Made by a program: the position numbers and the translations under genes. DNA of 64,000 bases. Origin: Antitrichia curtipendula. Its lineage: Eukaryota; Streptophyta; Bryopsida; Hypnales; Leucodontaceae. The notes below the pieces were generated by a model that saw only the letters and a program-made list of their open reading frames with translations, was not told the origin of the DNA and made no database searches. Positions 25,740 through 36,122 of the stretch are shown here, one piece after another. The stretch is from contig OX579638.1 of assembly GCA_951230915.1 (NCBI GenBank), forward strand, positions 33,208,322 to 33,272,321, written 5' to 3'. Positions within the stretch are counted from its first letter, which is position 1; every line of letters begins with the position of its first letter.

Positions 25740-27050
25740 TATTTTCTCAAGCCCTGCTCTCTGCTCTGCTTCGCTCTTCGCTCGTAAAACGCCCACCGCT
25801 CAACCCACGCTGCTCAATCTTTGCTGTCTCGCTCTTCTGTTCTCTCTCCCTGCTCAGGCCTCCTGTCCTGTTCTCCGCTCCCGCCCCACCGCTCGGATTG
25901 TGCGGTTACAGTCTCCCGTTCCCTCTCCACGTTCCAAGCACCCGCAATTAGATGTTGGGTTCTCTCTCTCCCGAGATCTCCCTGTGCACACGGCCCTCCC
26001 ACTCAGATCTAAACTGCTCGGCCGGTCAGATAATGCGGTCCCGCTCTCTTTTTCTCACCCCACAGTCATGCTGCCCCGGACAAATTCTGCAGTCTTGCTC
26101 TCCCAGCGCTCATGCGCCCCGCACACCGACCTTTCTCGCTCGCCGCTGAGAGGTTCCAGTCTCGCTCTATATCGTGGACATCCGACGCTCACGCCCCTAC
26201 TGCTCAAAGCTTGCGCACCCGCGGTCAGATGTTGCGCTCTTGCTCTCCGCAGCTGTCCCAGCACTCTCGCCCCCCCGCTCAGACCTAGCGTGCTTGCATG
26301 GTTAGGTGTTGCGGTCTTGCCCTCCCCTTTTCACCCCACGCTCTCGCACACCGCTCAGATGTTACGGTCTCGCTCTCACGAGATCACCCAGCGTTCACGC
26401 CCGCCCCCGCTCAAAGCTTCTGCGCACCGGCGGTCAGCTGTTCCGCTCTCGCACTCCGGAGCTCTCCCAGCACTCTCGCCCCCCCCGCTCAGACCTAGCG
26501 CGCTTGCCTGGTCCGGTGTTGCGGTCTCGCCTTCGCCTTTTCACCCCACGCTCTCGTACCCCGCTCAAATATTGCGGTCTTGCTCTCAGGAGCTCACCCA
26601 GCGCTCACGTCCTCCCGCTCAGACCTTGCGCGCCCGCCCGCTCTGATGTTTGGGTGTCGTTGTCCGAGCGCTCTTTTCCCCCGCTTACTCCTTCCTTGCG
26701 CTCTCGCTCTCCCGTTCTCCCCCTTGCTCACGCCCCCCCGTCAGATGTTGGGGTCTCGCTCTCTCCAGCTCTCCAAGCGCTCTGGCCCCCCTTGGTGAGA
26801 CTTTGCGCTCTCGCCCGGCAGATGTTGCGATCTCGCTTTCCCACACTCTTCTAGCGCTCTCACCTCTCCGCTCAGACCTTGCGCGCTCGACGAGTCACAT
26901 GTTGCGGTCTCACTCTCTCGTTCTTATCCCACGCTCACACTCCCCCGGTCACATGTAGCGGTCTCGGTCGCACATTCCATCCCCTCCGCTCGTCCCTGCT
27001 GAGCCCTGCCGTCTTCGCTCGATCTCGGTGCCCAAATTCCAATGGACCAG
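25740..27050. repeat. Degenerate CT-rich tandem array inside intron 1 of the cargo gene
   Basis: Sub-units of about 50-60 bp built on CCGCTCAGATGTTGCGGTCT and CTCTCGC recur with many changes. A higher-order period of about 207 bp is visible where CTCAAAGCTT recurs at 26,203 and 26,410, with the following 200 bp alike. Because the array lacks stops on the plus strand it produces long, low-complexity frames rich in Ser, Arg, Pro and Leu; these are not genes. The array fills most of the 1.9-kb first intron. Confidence 0.75.
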
Positions 27051-27848
27051 AAGCTCAGTGATAAACACTTATTGAATCCAAGGCTGCAAGCCGCCGAAAT
27101 GCAGTATCTGTAACTTAGGCAATCTGCCCCGACGAAATCGATCTAGCGCACTCAAAGCACAAACCGGGGGCCTCAATTCCCGTTTCGGAGATCACTCTTT
27201 CGGCTTGACTCCTAGAACCATTTCAAAATTGAAGTCAATTCTGCGCTAAGCATATCCAGCGTCTGAGATCCTATGAAGTTGTGAAGGTGGATGATTGTCC
27301 CTGTCAATGTTAGTGTCCTGAAGTTGTGAAACCTCATTTCACTCCAACCTGCTCGGAGTCTGCAGCGAATGGATAATAACGGCGGAAAATTGATAATTAC
27401 ATGAACCTGAGGTGATGGGTTACTCCCCCCTACTGAATGTGGAAGGTACTGGATAGAATTCCTTCATGAACATCAACAATGATGTTCACAGATGAACCAA
27501 CAAATTAATCGTCACATTACCTTGCTCTGGAGTGGTCTCTCTACTTGATCCTTCTGCTCGATCACTAGCGCACTCATCAGGTGTGCTTCCGCTTTCGCTG
27601 CTGGCTGTTGAGGAATTATCGGGATCTCCTCAACCCATCTCTTCCTCTGCAATTTCTGTAAGGCTACCTGAGGGAAGAACCTGCATTTCGCTAACTGATA
27701 GTTGTCCACTATCACATTCTAGGTCTCTAATAGTCTGCCCTGCATCTATTATCCGTGCATTTGATCGCAACTCCCTCATTATCCTAGACTTCTTCAGGCG
27801 CTTTGGATTTGTAAAATAGAGGGCTTGCTGTTTTCGTCTCTTTGGCAT

Positions 27849-28714
27849 TCTAAAGGTTGCAAGAATTCATTGTCACTTCGACTGTCCACAATACTAATTA
27901 GCAGATATCTATTTATGTGTATTAACAGAGTAATTTACGTTTTATTTCCAACGCTTGCGCCGTAAAAACATCGTTACGTTGTCCAATGGGGTGTTAAATT
28001 TTTCAAACATGCCAGTAAAGAAGGATGATTAGTGATTTAATGCTGAAGCTACAGTCAGTAATGGCAACATTCCATACCGGTGGGCCGAGCATAATTAGGG
28101 ACAGGTCGATTCGATCAAATCCGTTGCGCCGTTATAACTTGTTTCAAGTTATGATGGATGTCATGGAGGTAATTATAATTATGCAGGAATGGTCCTTGTA
28201 CCAATTTCCGGGTTTAAATATTCTGACACTTCGATTGACGGTTGTCGTGAGGCAGTTCCCCCAATTACTGAAAAAATTGTTATAGACTTACGGGTTCCAA
28301 ATTACAACAAGAGTTGTTGTAGCTATTCAAGAAGTGGTTCGCGGTTAATAAAAGAAATGAGGGACTGATCTTACAACCAAGCATACTTCTTAAATGGAGT
28401 CTCATTAAATTTTTGTAAATCGCGCAGTATCCTCGATTTTAATCTGGGTGTAGATCTCAAAGTTTTTGATGTAACTAAGAACGGATACTAATTGAATGGA
28501 ACGTGTACTACCAGGTTTGTTAAGTACTACATTGTCTTAATGAGTGACTACATGGCGGCATGTCTTTACCTATGAAATGAGAAAATTGTACTGACGTAGT
28601 CCTCCATGTCTAGTTTACTTAATCTCGAAATTATATCGTGTAATTTTTCTTCTTCCACGTTCTGCACCCAACGTACATGTTCGTGGTAGTGCTGCCTGCA
28701 GAGTTAGGTTTGTC
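27849..28714. promoter_or_regulatory. Divergent intergenic region between the two MULE genes
   Basis: The minus-strand gene starts at 27,848 and the plus-strand transposase at 28,715, so this 866-bp stretch must hold both promoters. I see no convincing TATA box or repeated operator. The 86-codon plus frame at 28,025-28,285 has no family resemblance and I do not call it. Confidence 0.4.
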
Positions 28715-31700
28715 ATGTCTACCTCGAAGGATGCAAGCTCAAATACGGTTCTAATTCGAGGAGATGATGCAGTAGTGCCTATTTCCTTCATCGTGGGGGA
28801 GGATGGCTTTGCCAGAGTTAGTGGTTCTCGTTTGGCTTTTAGGTTTCTGATTATGGAAGGTACTTTGCATTTAGATTTGGATGTTGTTAACCCAGTCACG
28901 AGGCGGGTCTTGCACACTATAGTGCAGATGGCATTTGACTCTCTTGACGGTGGAGTTTGGTCTTTGACACCCGGAAACTATCGCGTGTATGGAGTGAAGG
29001 ACAATTCAGTCCATTCTACAACTAGACGTTCCTCTGTAACATCAGAGGTCACTCCAATGCTTCGGAACGTTAAATTAGAGCATGTCGATGGTCCTGTCCA
29101 TGTTCTTAGTGATGATTCTGATAGTGACTGCATCCATTCTACGCCTGACTTTACTGCTCCTCACCCTGTAGAACCCCCTGCCGAGTGTGAACCTTGCGTT
29201 CTTCAGTCAAGCCTCCATCGTCGTTCAGGTCCATCGACTTCTAAGCCTCCCTTGCCACCTGTTGAGAGTATCATTAATTGCCTACGCCAGTTGAGTATCA
29301 AGAAGGGCGCTAGGTCAATTCTTAGTAAGATTGATTACAATCTTATTACGATAGAGAAGGTAGAATATTTGCCACCAGACTTTAATGGTGATATTATCTT
29401 CGAGCTCCCTCCAATGGGGAAGTATCCATAAAGGCTGGGCAGCTGCATGGCATGGATAAAAAGGATGATGGACACGCTTGGACTCAAACAACTACTACGC
29501 ATATCCAGTCAACATCTGCACTTTCCTTCAGATTGTCTAATTGCTTGGGACATCTACGATGCACGAATTCCGCTTGCGAATATGTAAGTCGACCCAACCG
29601 TTTGACTCCGTCAAATGAAACTGAATGGGACGGTCTTGCCTCGTCTGCCTTTGTTCCCGGATCGGCCCCCCCTTCCAATTCTACTTTTGTCTGTGCCCTC
29701 TGCCTTGTGAAGCCTACTTGCATAGATAGTTGCCCTGCCAAGATATATTATGTTTACGGCCCAAGTCACATGACTCGTGTCTGTATCCATCTCGGATTTC
29801 ATTCACATCCTGTGAAGCAAGGAAATTATCGAGAGTCAGCTACCAAACTCCGTAGTCTTATTGGTGAACATGTAGAAAGGGCTCCATCAGCGACAAACTC
29901 TGCCATTGTCCTTGAGGCGACTAAGGAGTACCTGGGCGAACTACTTTTATGTCCGGAAGGTGGGACTCAGAAAACTCTGGCGATTGAGAAACTCATCCCT
30001 GTCCTGGACAAATTTAAACAAATGTCGTCTCCGAGTATTCGAAACGAGGTCACCACTTTCTGATACCTTCGTTGATTTGGAATTCTTGATAGCATAACCA
30101 AACTGAGAGGGTCAAGCAACTGGGCCTTCATCCAGGAGAACAGGTTTCCGGGACAAGGATCGGAGTCTGACAAGGTCTTCATTTTCAAGATGGCGGAGTT
30201 GGGCTCCGGAAGTGGGGTCGACTTGGTCAGGCGTATGCAGCCCGGAGGTGATTTGAAAAATGCCTGGATGATGTTTGACCATGTCAAACGGGTGAAGTCT
30301 TGGACCACAATGGCTTGTCACGTGTATGACTCCACATATTGCCGCGTTATGACGATTGCTGTTTGCGACATGCAATCTGAAGATGTGGCAGCTCAAGTAG
30401 TGTTCTGGAAGAATGTGAATGCTGTGTCTTCCAGGTATGATATTATTAATCCAAATTTTTAAGGGATTCATGGCTGACAATGCACATGCAAACTGGAATG
30501 TTGTACGCATTGTGTATGGTTCTGGTGACTCAACCATCCCTATGATCAACGGCAAGAGGACTTGCCTTTTCTATTGGACCCAATCACTGGAGAAACACAC
30601 TAAAGCAAATATCCGAGTCGACCTGCAGGATCAACATCGACGCCTCTGTAAACAATACAAGAACTCTGTATCATTGGAGGAAGCTCAGACCAGATATTTG
30701 GCCATCCGTGCATGGTGGTTATCATCTGGAGCTTCAACCGATGATGGACTTCCAAGACTTGACTTATGGCTAGCATTCTGGCATTTTCGTTACCGCCAAT
30801 GGGGAGGATTCATGGAACTGGTAAGAACAAGCTTCATTTGATTCTTTTCTTCATTTCACGCACCCTGCAGTCGTCATGCCAATATCGGCACTAGTCCTCG
30901 GTAGTGGCAGTTTTTGCATGTCTTCCTCTCTAATCACTCAATGTTCTGTATCCTTGTTTCTCGTTTCAATTCTCATCATGTAGGATTGCGTGCAGGACCT
31001 TTCACCACCCGAATTGGCCGAGATGCCGTCATGTAATTTGGCGGAGACAATCCACAACAAGTGGTTGCAATAGTCAGGCAAAAGAGGGAATGATCTGTAC
31101 GTTGCTTCCGTCGATGACATGGTCAGAGCATTCATGCAGGTAGTTGCCTACTACCAATTTCTGAAGGGTGAAAAGCCAGGTACTGGCCCGGGTAAAGAAG
31201 AACTCCGTCTTCGTACAGCTCAACGCATCGCTCAACGCTCTGGAAATTCCAAGGTTCTTCATGCCGCCCTTGCCAATATGCCTGGTGCTAACGTCTTCTG
31301 CACACGTGAACCTCATCTGGAAGGGGAGGAAGTTTTTGTTTCCTTGAAGCAAAAGGGAGATCTCCCTCCGGGATCAGAATTCGATTCACACCGCCCTGAC
31401 AGGATTAGCGTCTCGTGCCCAAGACGCAAGGTTCAGCGGCTCAATCCAGAGATTGTTGACCTCACTGCCGAGGACCTCCTTCGAATCCTTTAGATCACCC
31501 TACCAAGCGATACGGGAAGAACATTCGGAGGAACACTGCCGCTCCAACAACGAAGTACCACAACAACTGCGCTTCTGCTCTGTCCATTGTCGGGGAGATC
31601 TGCAATATTTTAATGGTTCCTCCTCCAGCTCTTGGCTGCATTGTTACATTAGAGTCTCGAAATATTTCTAAGGTATCCAGGTATCTACTGACGATTGGTC

Positions 31701-31918
31701 AATTCCCAAACTGCGAGTGTCCATCGTTCAAAGACATGTCACAAAAGTCACTTGGCAAGCGAGGAACATGGACGTATTGTAAGCACCTGTACTACATATT
31801 TGTCATTGTTTGCGGGTTAGATCCGGAGGTAAATGTTTTCATGCACGCTCCTAGTTTCAGCTGGAATGAGATCAAACAGGTTCTACAAATTCTGCTACTA
31901 AAACACTACGGTGCATAG
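28715..31918 (+). pseudogene. MULE transposase with SWIM zinc finger, decayed
   Basis: The protein can be followed from MSTSKDASS to the end, near 31,918. The DDE core carries CHVYDSTYCRVMTIAVCDM and FMADNAHANWNVVR, which I take as the first and second catalytic Asp regions of MULE transposases. Near the C terminus CECPSF...YCKHLYYIF is a SWIM zinc finger (CxC...CxH). An intron at about 30,821-30,982 (GTAAGA...TAG) separates the core from the C-terminal part. Lesions: frame change near 29,417; TGA at 30,061 and 30,073; one extra T in a T-run near 30,455; TAG at 31,071; frame change near 31,490. Around each lesion the neighbouring frame resumes the same protein. The enzyme would cut and join the element's own ends. 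It is inactive in this copy. Confidence 0.85.
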
Positions 31919-32698
31919 TGAGCAAGAATAGTTCTATTACCGTAATGTGATCCTCTCCCCTACTTTGAAGAGAAGGCGGTGAGACTTAAAGGGCCACCGC
32001 CAAATTTGTGCAAGCAGCTTTTGTTGTTGTGAACTTGCTCCACTATCAAACCCTATAGAAGTTCTTGGAGTATTTCTCATTCATCGTACTGCTGCATGGC
32101 ATGAGACTCTAAATCCTAAATCCTAAATGTTTGTCTCATATCCAAGCCTTCTTGGTTTCTTGAATGCCTAAAGCCATCTCCGCTGTCGTGGTCGTAGTCT
32201 CCATCTGTCTTCTAAGTGCTTCCTAAAATCCTAAACCCTAAATCCACCCTAAAATCGCACCCTAAATTGTTCTAAATCGCCTTGTAAATCCTGAACATTA
32301 GCTAAACCGACAGAAAATCTGTTACGCTACCACCATGGTAGCTGCAAACCCTCACTCTTGCGCGCCCATTCTCCATCACGTACTCTCCCTACCTCTTGCA
32401 ATCCCCTAAACAATACCTCCTCAGTCTTCTCCTTGCTACAATCCGGAACCACACATATGATATCGTCTCACCTCTTATAACCCTTATCATCACGGTTATA
32501 GGACCCTATGGCCGATACTTGCGACTTCCATCTTTTATATGGTAAGTGTACTTACGATCTAAAACTGCTCTTAGTCATATTCCTGCAACCTACTCCACGG
32601 TCATAAGCCTGTCATTATTATAATTTTCTAGAGTTAAAACACTTCAAATGTTCTATAACTTTATCGCCCACATTCCCGAAATTAACTAACGAAAATCG
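31919..32698. other. MULE right subterminal region with telomere-like CCCTAAA strings
   Basis: It is downstream of the transposase. Degenerate (CCCTAAA)n-like strings lie at 32,110-32,130 and 32,225-32,275 (for example ATCCTAAACCCTAAATCC). TCACGGTTATAGG and GGACCCTATGGCCG (32,490-32,514) echo motifs at the left end. No gene. Confidence 0.55.
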
Positions 32699-32767
32699 CT
32701 CTACGCTCGCAAATCTATGCTCTATGCTCTACGCTCGCATATCTATGCACGCAAAATAGCAATCCCC
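32699..32767 (-). repeat. MULE right terminal inverted repeat with internal tandem copies
   Basis: Reads outward to ...GCACGCAAAATAGCAATCCCC. Within it the unit CTCTACGCTCGCAAATCTATG occurs twice (second copy with one change), separated by CTCTATG. This is longer than the left repeat because of these duplications. Confidence 0.8.
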
Positions 32768-32776
32768 CTTGCATGC
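32768..32776. other. Right target-site duplication of the MULE
   Basis: CTTGCATGC, identical to 19,773-19,781. Confidence 0.8.
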
Positions 32777-33149
32777 GCACTTCTGAATATTGAAGATGGT
32801 TTTGACTTCCATTTTTTGGTGAAATGTGATCAGTATCAAGTCTTTACAAATGAAACTTTTTTAGTTTTCTTTGTTCATGATTTTATTATTTTTATTAATT
32901 TATACTTAATTATATCTATTTTCTATGACAAGCTATCTTTTTTTTTTTAAATAATACTTTTTTAGTATTTGAAAGTAGACAACAATACTAATAGTTGTCG
33001 ATTTTTCAGATCAACAAATGAGATTTTTTTGTTTTGTAATACTTCTAATTATAGTACCGAGCAAAGAAATTGTAGTTTTGGCAAAACTCTACTAAAATTG
33101 TTTAATCTTTCTTGCAACCACCCATTATTGCATTTCGATTTTCTTCATG

Positions 33150-34560
33150 TAGAATTGCCAAATGATCCAATCCATCATCTACCACGTTTTCTTCAATAAA
33201 GTCCCTGATGTGGAGTGCATCTCTTGGGGCTGAAGACGACACTAAATCCACCTATAAACACTTCCCCAACACCTCTAAGTTTCCATCCTCCCTGGACATT
33301 TGTTTGACACTTGGCTTGTAAGCAACTCTTAGGATCAACTCTCTCTACCACCCAAGGGCTCTCGTACCAATTTTTTTTCTTGGTTGACATTGTATACTTG
33401 GTGCCATGTTCAAAGATTGCAACATACTTTGGTCTTCTTTCAACCCTCCTTGCAACTCTGCTACGACCTTTTTATTTGTCAATATCATGCTACAGTCATC
33501 AAGAGTGCACCGCTTTTCATCTGATTGAAGTTTGTGAAGGGATTCCCAAACATTTTCCATTTTGTTGTGTTGCTTTTGGAATGCCAATCCATTCTCCATG
33601 TACTCAATTGCTGAGATGTGATTCAACGTATTTGTAGTGTTGATCAATTCATGGAAGTCATAGGCATATTCATGGCCATTTATGCCACCAATTCGTGAAT
33701 TTTTTTCCACAAGAGTCACTTCCAACCAGATGGAGCAGAACAACTAATTCAAAGAATCTGTCTCTTAAATGACAAATTAGAAAAACAACAAAATGACATG
33801 ATAATTGGATGTCAAATAAACATTGAAGACTTACAAAGTTTTTGGCCTCTACCAACCTTTGCAAGTTTTGCAATACACCATGATCTCCGTGCTGCAACTA
33901 GAGCCTCCAAATTTGGAAAAGAAAAGACACTTTACTACACAATACTATCCTTGAACGTAGGTCTAATTTTGAAGAACAAAAAATGTCAATGTAGACACCA
34001 CATATCTCCAAGTAAAATTCAATTCCAAGTATTATTTTGCATTGTGGATAATCCATAGCACGCATGCATGCCAAACATAACCTCATTCTAGATTGACACA
34101 ACATGTCTGCCATTGCCCAAAGTTTGGCGGTCTCTTCTCCCAACATCCTCTACTTTCAACCCATGCTCCTCAACCTTGAATTGTTGGAACACTTGCTCTA
34201 TGTGACCATGTAGGCACAAATCTCTTCCTAGCAACAATGTTCTTGCAATGGATAGCAAGGGGGTAATTAATTTTTTTCCGTTGTGAATATAGTCTTGGTC
34301 ATGGAGACTCATAGTATCCTTGTTTTCATCTAATGGCACCATGGACATCCACCTTCCCAATCTATATCAAGACAGATACCAACATTGCTTTTATAATTAG
34401 CTAGCATTAACTGTCTCCTACAAGAATCACCATTGTTGCCATATTTGATAATAGGCCCTACAACAAGGCAATCTTTTTTCCAAATGTTATCAATGATCTT
34501 CCATTGATTACTGATCCAACCAGAATTGAAGCAATTGCATGTTCAACAAACAACTAGAAT
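33150..34560 (-). pseudogene. Transposase-like gene of unnamed family, shattered
   Basis: One protein can be followed through several frames: IWKKDCLVVGPIIKYGNNGD near 34,470, then LHDQDYIHNGKKLITPLLSI (34,300), GLKVEDVGRRDRQ, LEICGVYIDIFCSSKLDLRS (34,000), QHGDHGV, DIQLSCHFVV, then GSDSCGKKF and HEYAYDFHELINTTNTLNHI (33,660). I remember close relatives of this protein among repeated, unnamed proteins of seed-free plants. A Gly-Ser-Asp-Ser-Cys plus Phe motif late in the protein could fit an RNase-H-fold transposase (P-element/THAP type is one possibility). The superfamily is not settled. Frame changes and stops are scattered, so it is dead. No ends were found with certainty. Confidence 0.55.
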
Positions 34561-34639
34561 AAGACATGGAAGTTTTTTGGGCAAAGGATGAACAAAGATC
34601 TGAAAATCCCTCACATGAATCTCCTAAGTTTGGGTCTGG

Positions 34640-34711
34640 CACTAGAAGAAACCTGTGTTTTTTTTACGTCTAAAATTTGGACGTAAAAAAACCCAGAGGT
34701 TTCTTCTAGTG
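34640..34711. mobile_element. 72-bp hairpin with CACTA-type ends
   Basis: It begins CACTAGAAGAAACC and ends GGTTTCTTCTAGTG, with inner arms TTTTTTACGTC and GACGTAAAAAA around a loop of about 8 bases. CACTA(G/C) plus AGAA is the start of CACTA (En/Spm) elements; this would be two ends joined head to head. A remnant with AAACCCAGATTTCCTCCAAT lies at 56,548-56,567. No target duplication was found. Confidence 0.55.
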
Positions 34712-35873
34712 TAGAATTGTGATGCATGGTTGAACACTTGAGTTGATTTTGGATTTTGTTGTTGTTCAATTGCATTGTTATTGACAATTTGACACAATTC
34801 TTGAAATACTATCATTGTTATTAATAATTTATGATTATGAGGTCAATGAGCAATGTATCTTAATCAAATCACACGTACAAATGGGTGATTTGAGTTTAGA
34901 GTATACCTGAAGCAAAGTTTGTATTGTACATGAATGAAAAAGAGAACTTCAAAAGTCCATAATTGAAATCATGGATTGATTAATCAATTCAATAGTTCTC
35001 AACTCAACAATCCATTGATTGAATTAATGAACAATATGTCTAATGAACAAGTTATTGAACATTGATCAAGTTATTCAATGTTAGCTTATTGATTTATTCA
35101 CTAAATTTTGTTTTACCTATTGATTAATTATTAATAACTAAATAGTCTATTGATTGACTATAACCAACCTAATCAATTAGTCGTTAGGTATGTAGCTAGT
35201 TGGAACGACTTTGAATTATGTTAAAATTACAACTCTCAAACACTATACAATTGAAAGTATAAGTGTCCCATCCCTAGTTGTCTTCCCCGACAACATAACA
35301 AACACAATGTCTAAAATGTCTAGTAGACCCGTTGTCCGTCTAGTAGAAGCAACTGTCATGTTTTCTTTCAAATAAATCCCCCTCCATTTACAATTTTAAC
35401 ATACTAAAGTCACATTTGATTCAAGTGTCGACTGGTGGTCAACACATATAACATTTTAAATTTGATAATATAATTAAAGAAAGATTTCAAATGTTCAAAT
35501 TAACAATGAAAGCCAAAATGTCATGCATATTCGACATTTATCATATACGACGTGCAACATCAAACGTCTATTGGATGCCAAAACCTGAAATTATGTTCTA
35601 TAAGACAAACAGGGTCCCGTCTATAGTATTACCTTTTAATATTTGAATCCACAAGGAATTGTTTTTTTCTTTTTGTCAGCATTGATGCACGAACTTAACA
35701 AAATCCTCAGAGAAGAAAATTTGAATTAGACTTGAATCAAAATTTGAACTTTTAATGTAGCAAAACTTATAGACGACATAATTGAGAAGTACACTCAAAC
35801 CTCTTTAGTTTTATCACCTAGGATTCCTTCTTTTGAACTAAAATATAGATTGAATATTTGATAAGTGTGTTCA
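34712..35873. other. AT-rich intergenic DNA, no gene seen
   Basis: No open frame of note and no repeat that I recognise from elsewhere in the window. Confidence 0.5.
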
Positions 35874-35877
35874 CCTT

Positions 35878-36118
35878 ATGCCATATTTAACTACTTTTGG
35901 ACTTTTAAGGGAATTTTGGACTTTGTCCATCGGGAGATCTCCCGATGTCATAGATATCTAAAATCTAAACCAGTTGTACATTTTTCAAACCACCTAGTCC
36001 AAAATCTATATCATTTATAGATTCATAAAATCTATAGAAGTCAAAGTCTACAACCGTCTTAGATGTCCCTTTATCAATTTTGGACTTTGCAAAGTCCAAA
36101 AATACTTAAATATGGCAT
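35878..36118. mobile_element. 241-bp MITE with CCTT duplication
   Basis: The left end ATGCCATATTTAACTACTTT and right end (reversed) ATGCCATATTTAAGTATTTT continue into TGGACTTT. CCTT stands on both sides (35,874-35,877 and 36,119-36,122). A perfect 20-bp palindrome, CATCGGGAGATCTCCCGATG, lies inside at 35,928-35,947. No coding capacity. Confidence 0.6.
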
Positions 36119-36122
36119 CCTT

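Larger units (their letters stand above)
20700..27848 (-). pseudogene. ParB-like / DNA N4-N6 methyltransferase-like fusion protein, MULE cargo (11 exons, decayed)
   Basis: Exons by GT-AG sites and phase: 27848-27521, 25609-25454, 25009-24923, 24848-24236, 24151-23954, 23672-23253, 23174-22233, 21995-21648, 21551-21284, 21197-21000, 20914-20700; about 1,257 residues. All junction phases agree except exon 4 to 5, which is one base short, probably an indel. The start is MPKRRK, basic and NLS-like. Exon 4 (residues about 250-390) has a ParB-like fold signature, VNIPLCRM...RPYL, then VWDGNHRLATW in place of the ParB box. Exon 7 has a Lys/Arg-rich tract. Exons 8-10 give the beta-class order motif IV then motif I: FDLILGDIND, REWWGINDLP, then KPGSIILDAFASIGNSV and GRH. 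Motif IV reads DIND rather than (D/S)PP(Y/W), so catalysis is doubtful. In-frame stops: TGA 27,630; TAG 24,418, 23,598, 21,405. ParB-methyltransferase fusions are known in prokaryotes and phages. The MTase call is more secure than the ParB call. Confidence 0.65.
19782..32767. mobile_element. 13-kb Mutator-like (MULE) element with ParB-methyltransferase cargo gene
   Basis: The two ends are inverted repeats sharing GCTATTTTGCGTGC and, further in, AGAGCATAGAGC, and are flanked by the 9-bp duplication CTTGCATGC. Length is 12,986 bp. Inside are two divergent genes: a MULE transposase on the plus strand (28,715-31,918) and a multi-exon ParB-DNA methyltransferase-like gene on the minus strand (27,848-20,700). 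Both are broken by premature stops and the transposase also by frameshifts, so the copy is not autonomous. Its base composition is richer in GC than the flanks. Transposase family, target-site length and ends agree on the MULE assignment. The element is unusually long and carries a cargo gene that is not part of the standard MULE plan. Confidence 0.85.

Noticed and set aside
25675..26646. Plus-strand open frame of 323 codons, with several overlapping frames in 25.8-27.0 kb
   Set aside because: It is a by-product of a CT-rich repeat array without stops, inside an intron of the minus-strand gene. Composition is low-complexity and frames on the same DNA overlap heavily.
28025..28285. 86-codon plus frame in the divergent promoter region
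   Set aside because: Lies between two oppositely oriented genes, is not linked by splice sites to either, and shows no motif.
21405..31073. Alternative genetic code with TAG read as Gln (known in some algae and ciliates)
   Set aside because: TAG sites do fit Gln, but TGA stops at Arg positions and several frameshifts occur in the same genes, and the flanking transposase pseudogenes are broken too. Decay of a methylated transposon explains all of it.
32107..32275. Telomere or interstitial telomeric array (CCCTAAA)
   Set aside because: Only a few degenerate units and inside the MULE's right end; not an array.
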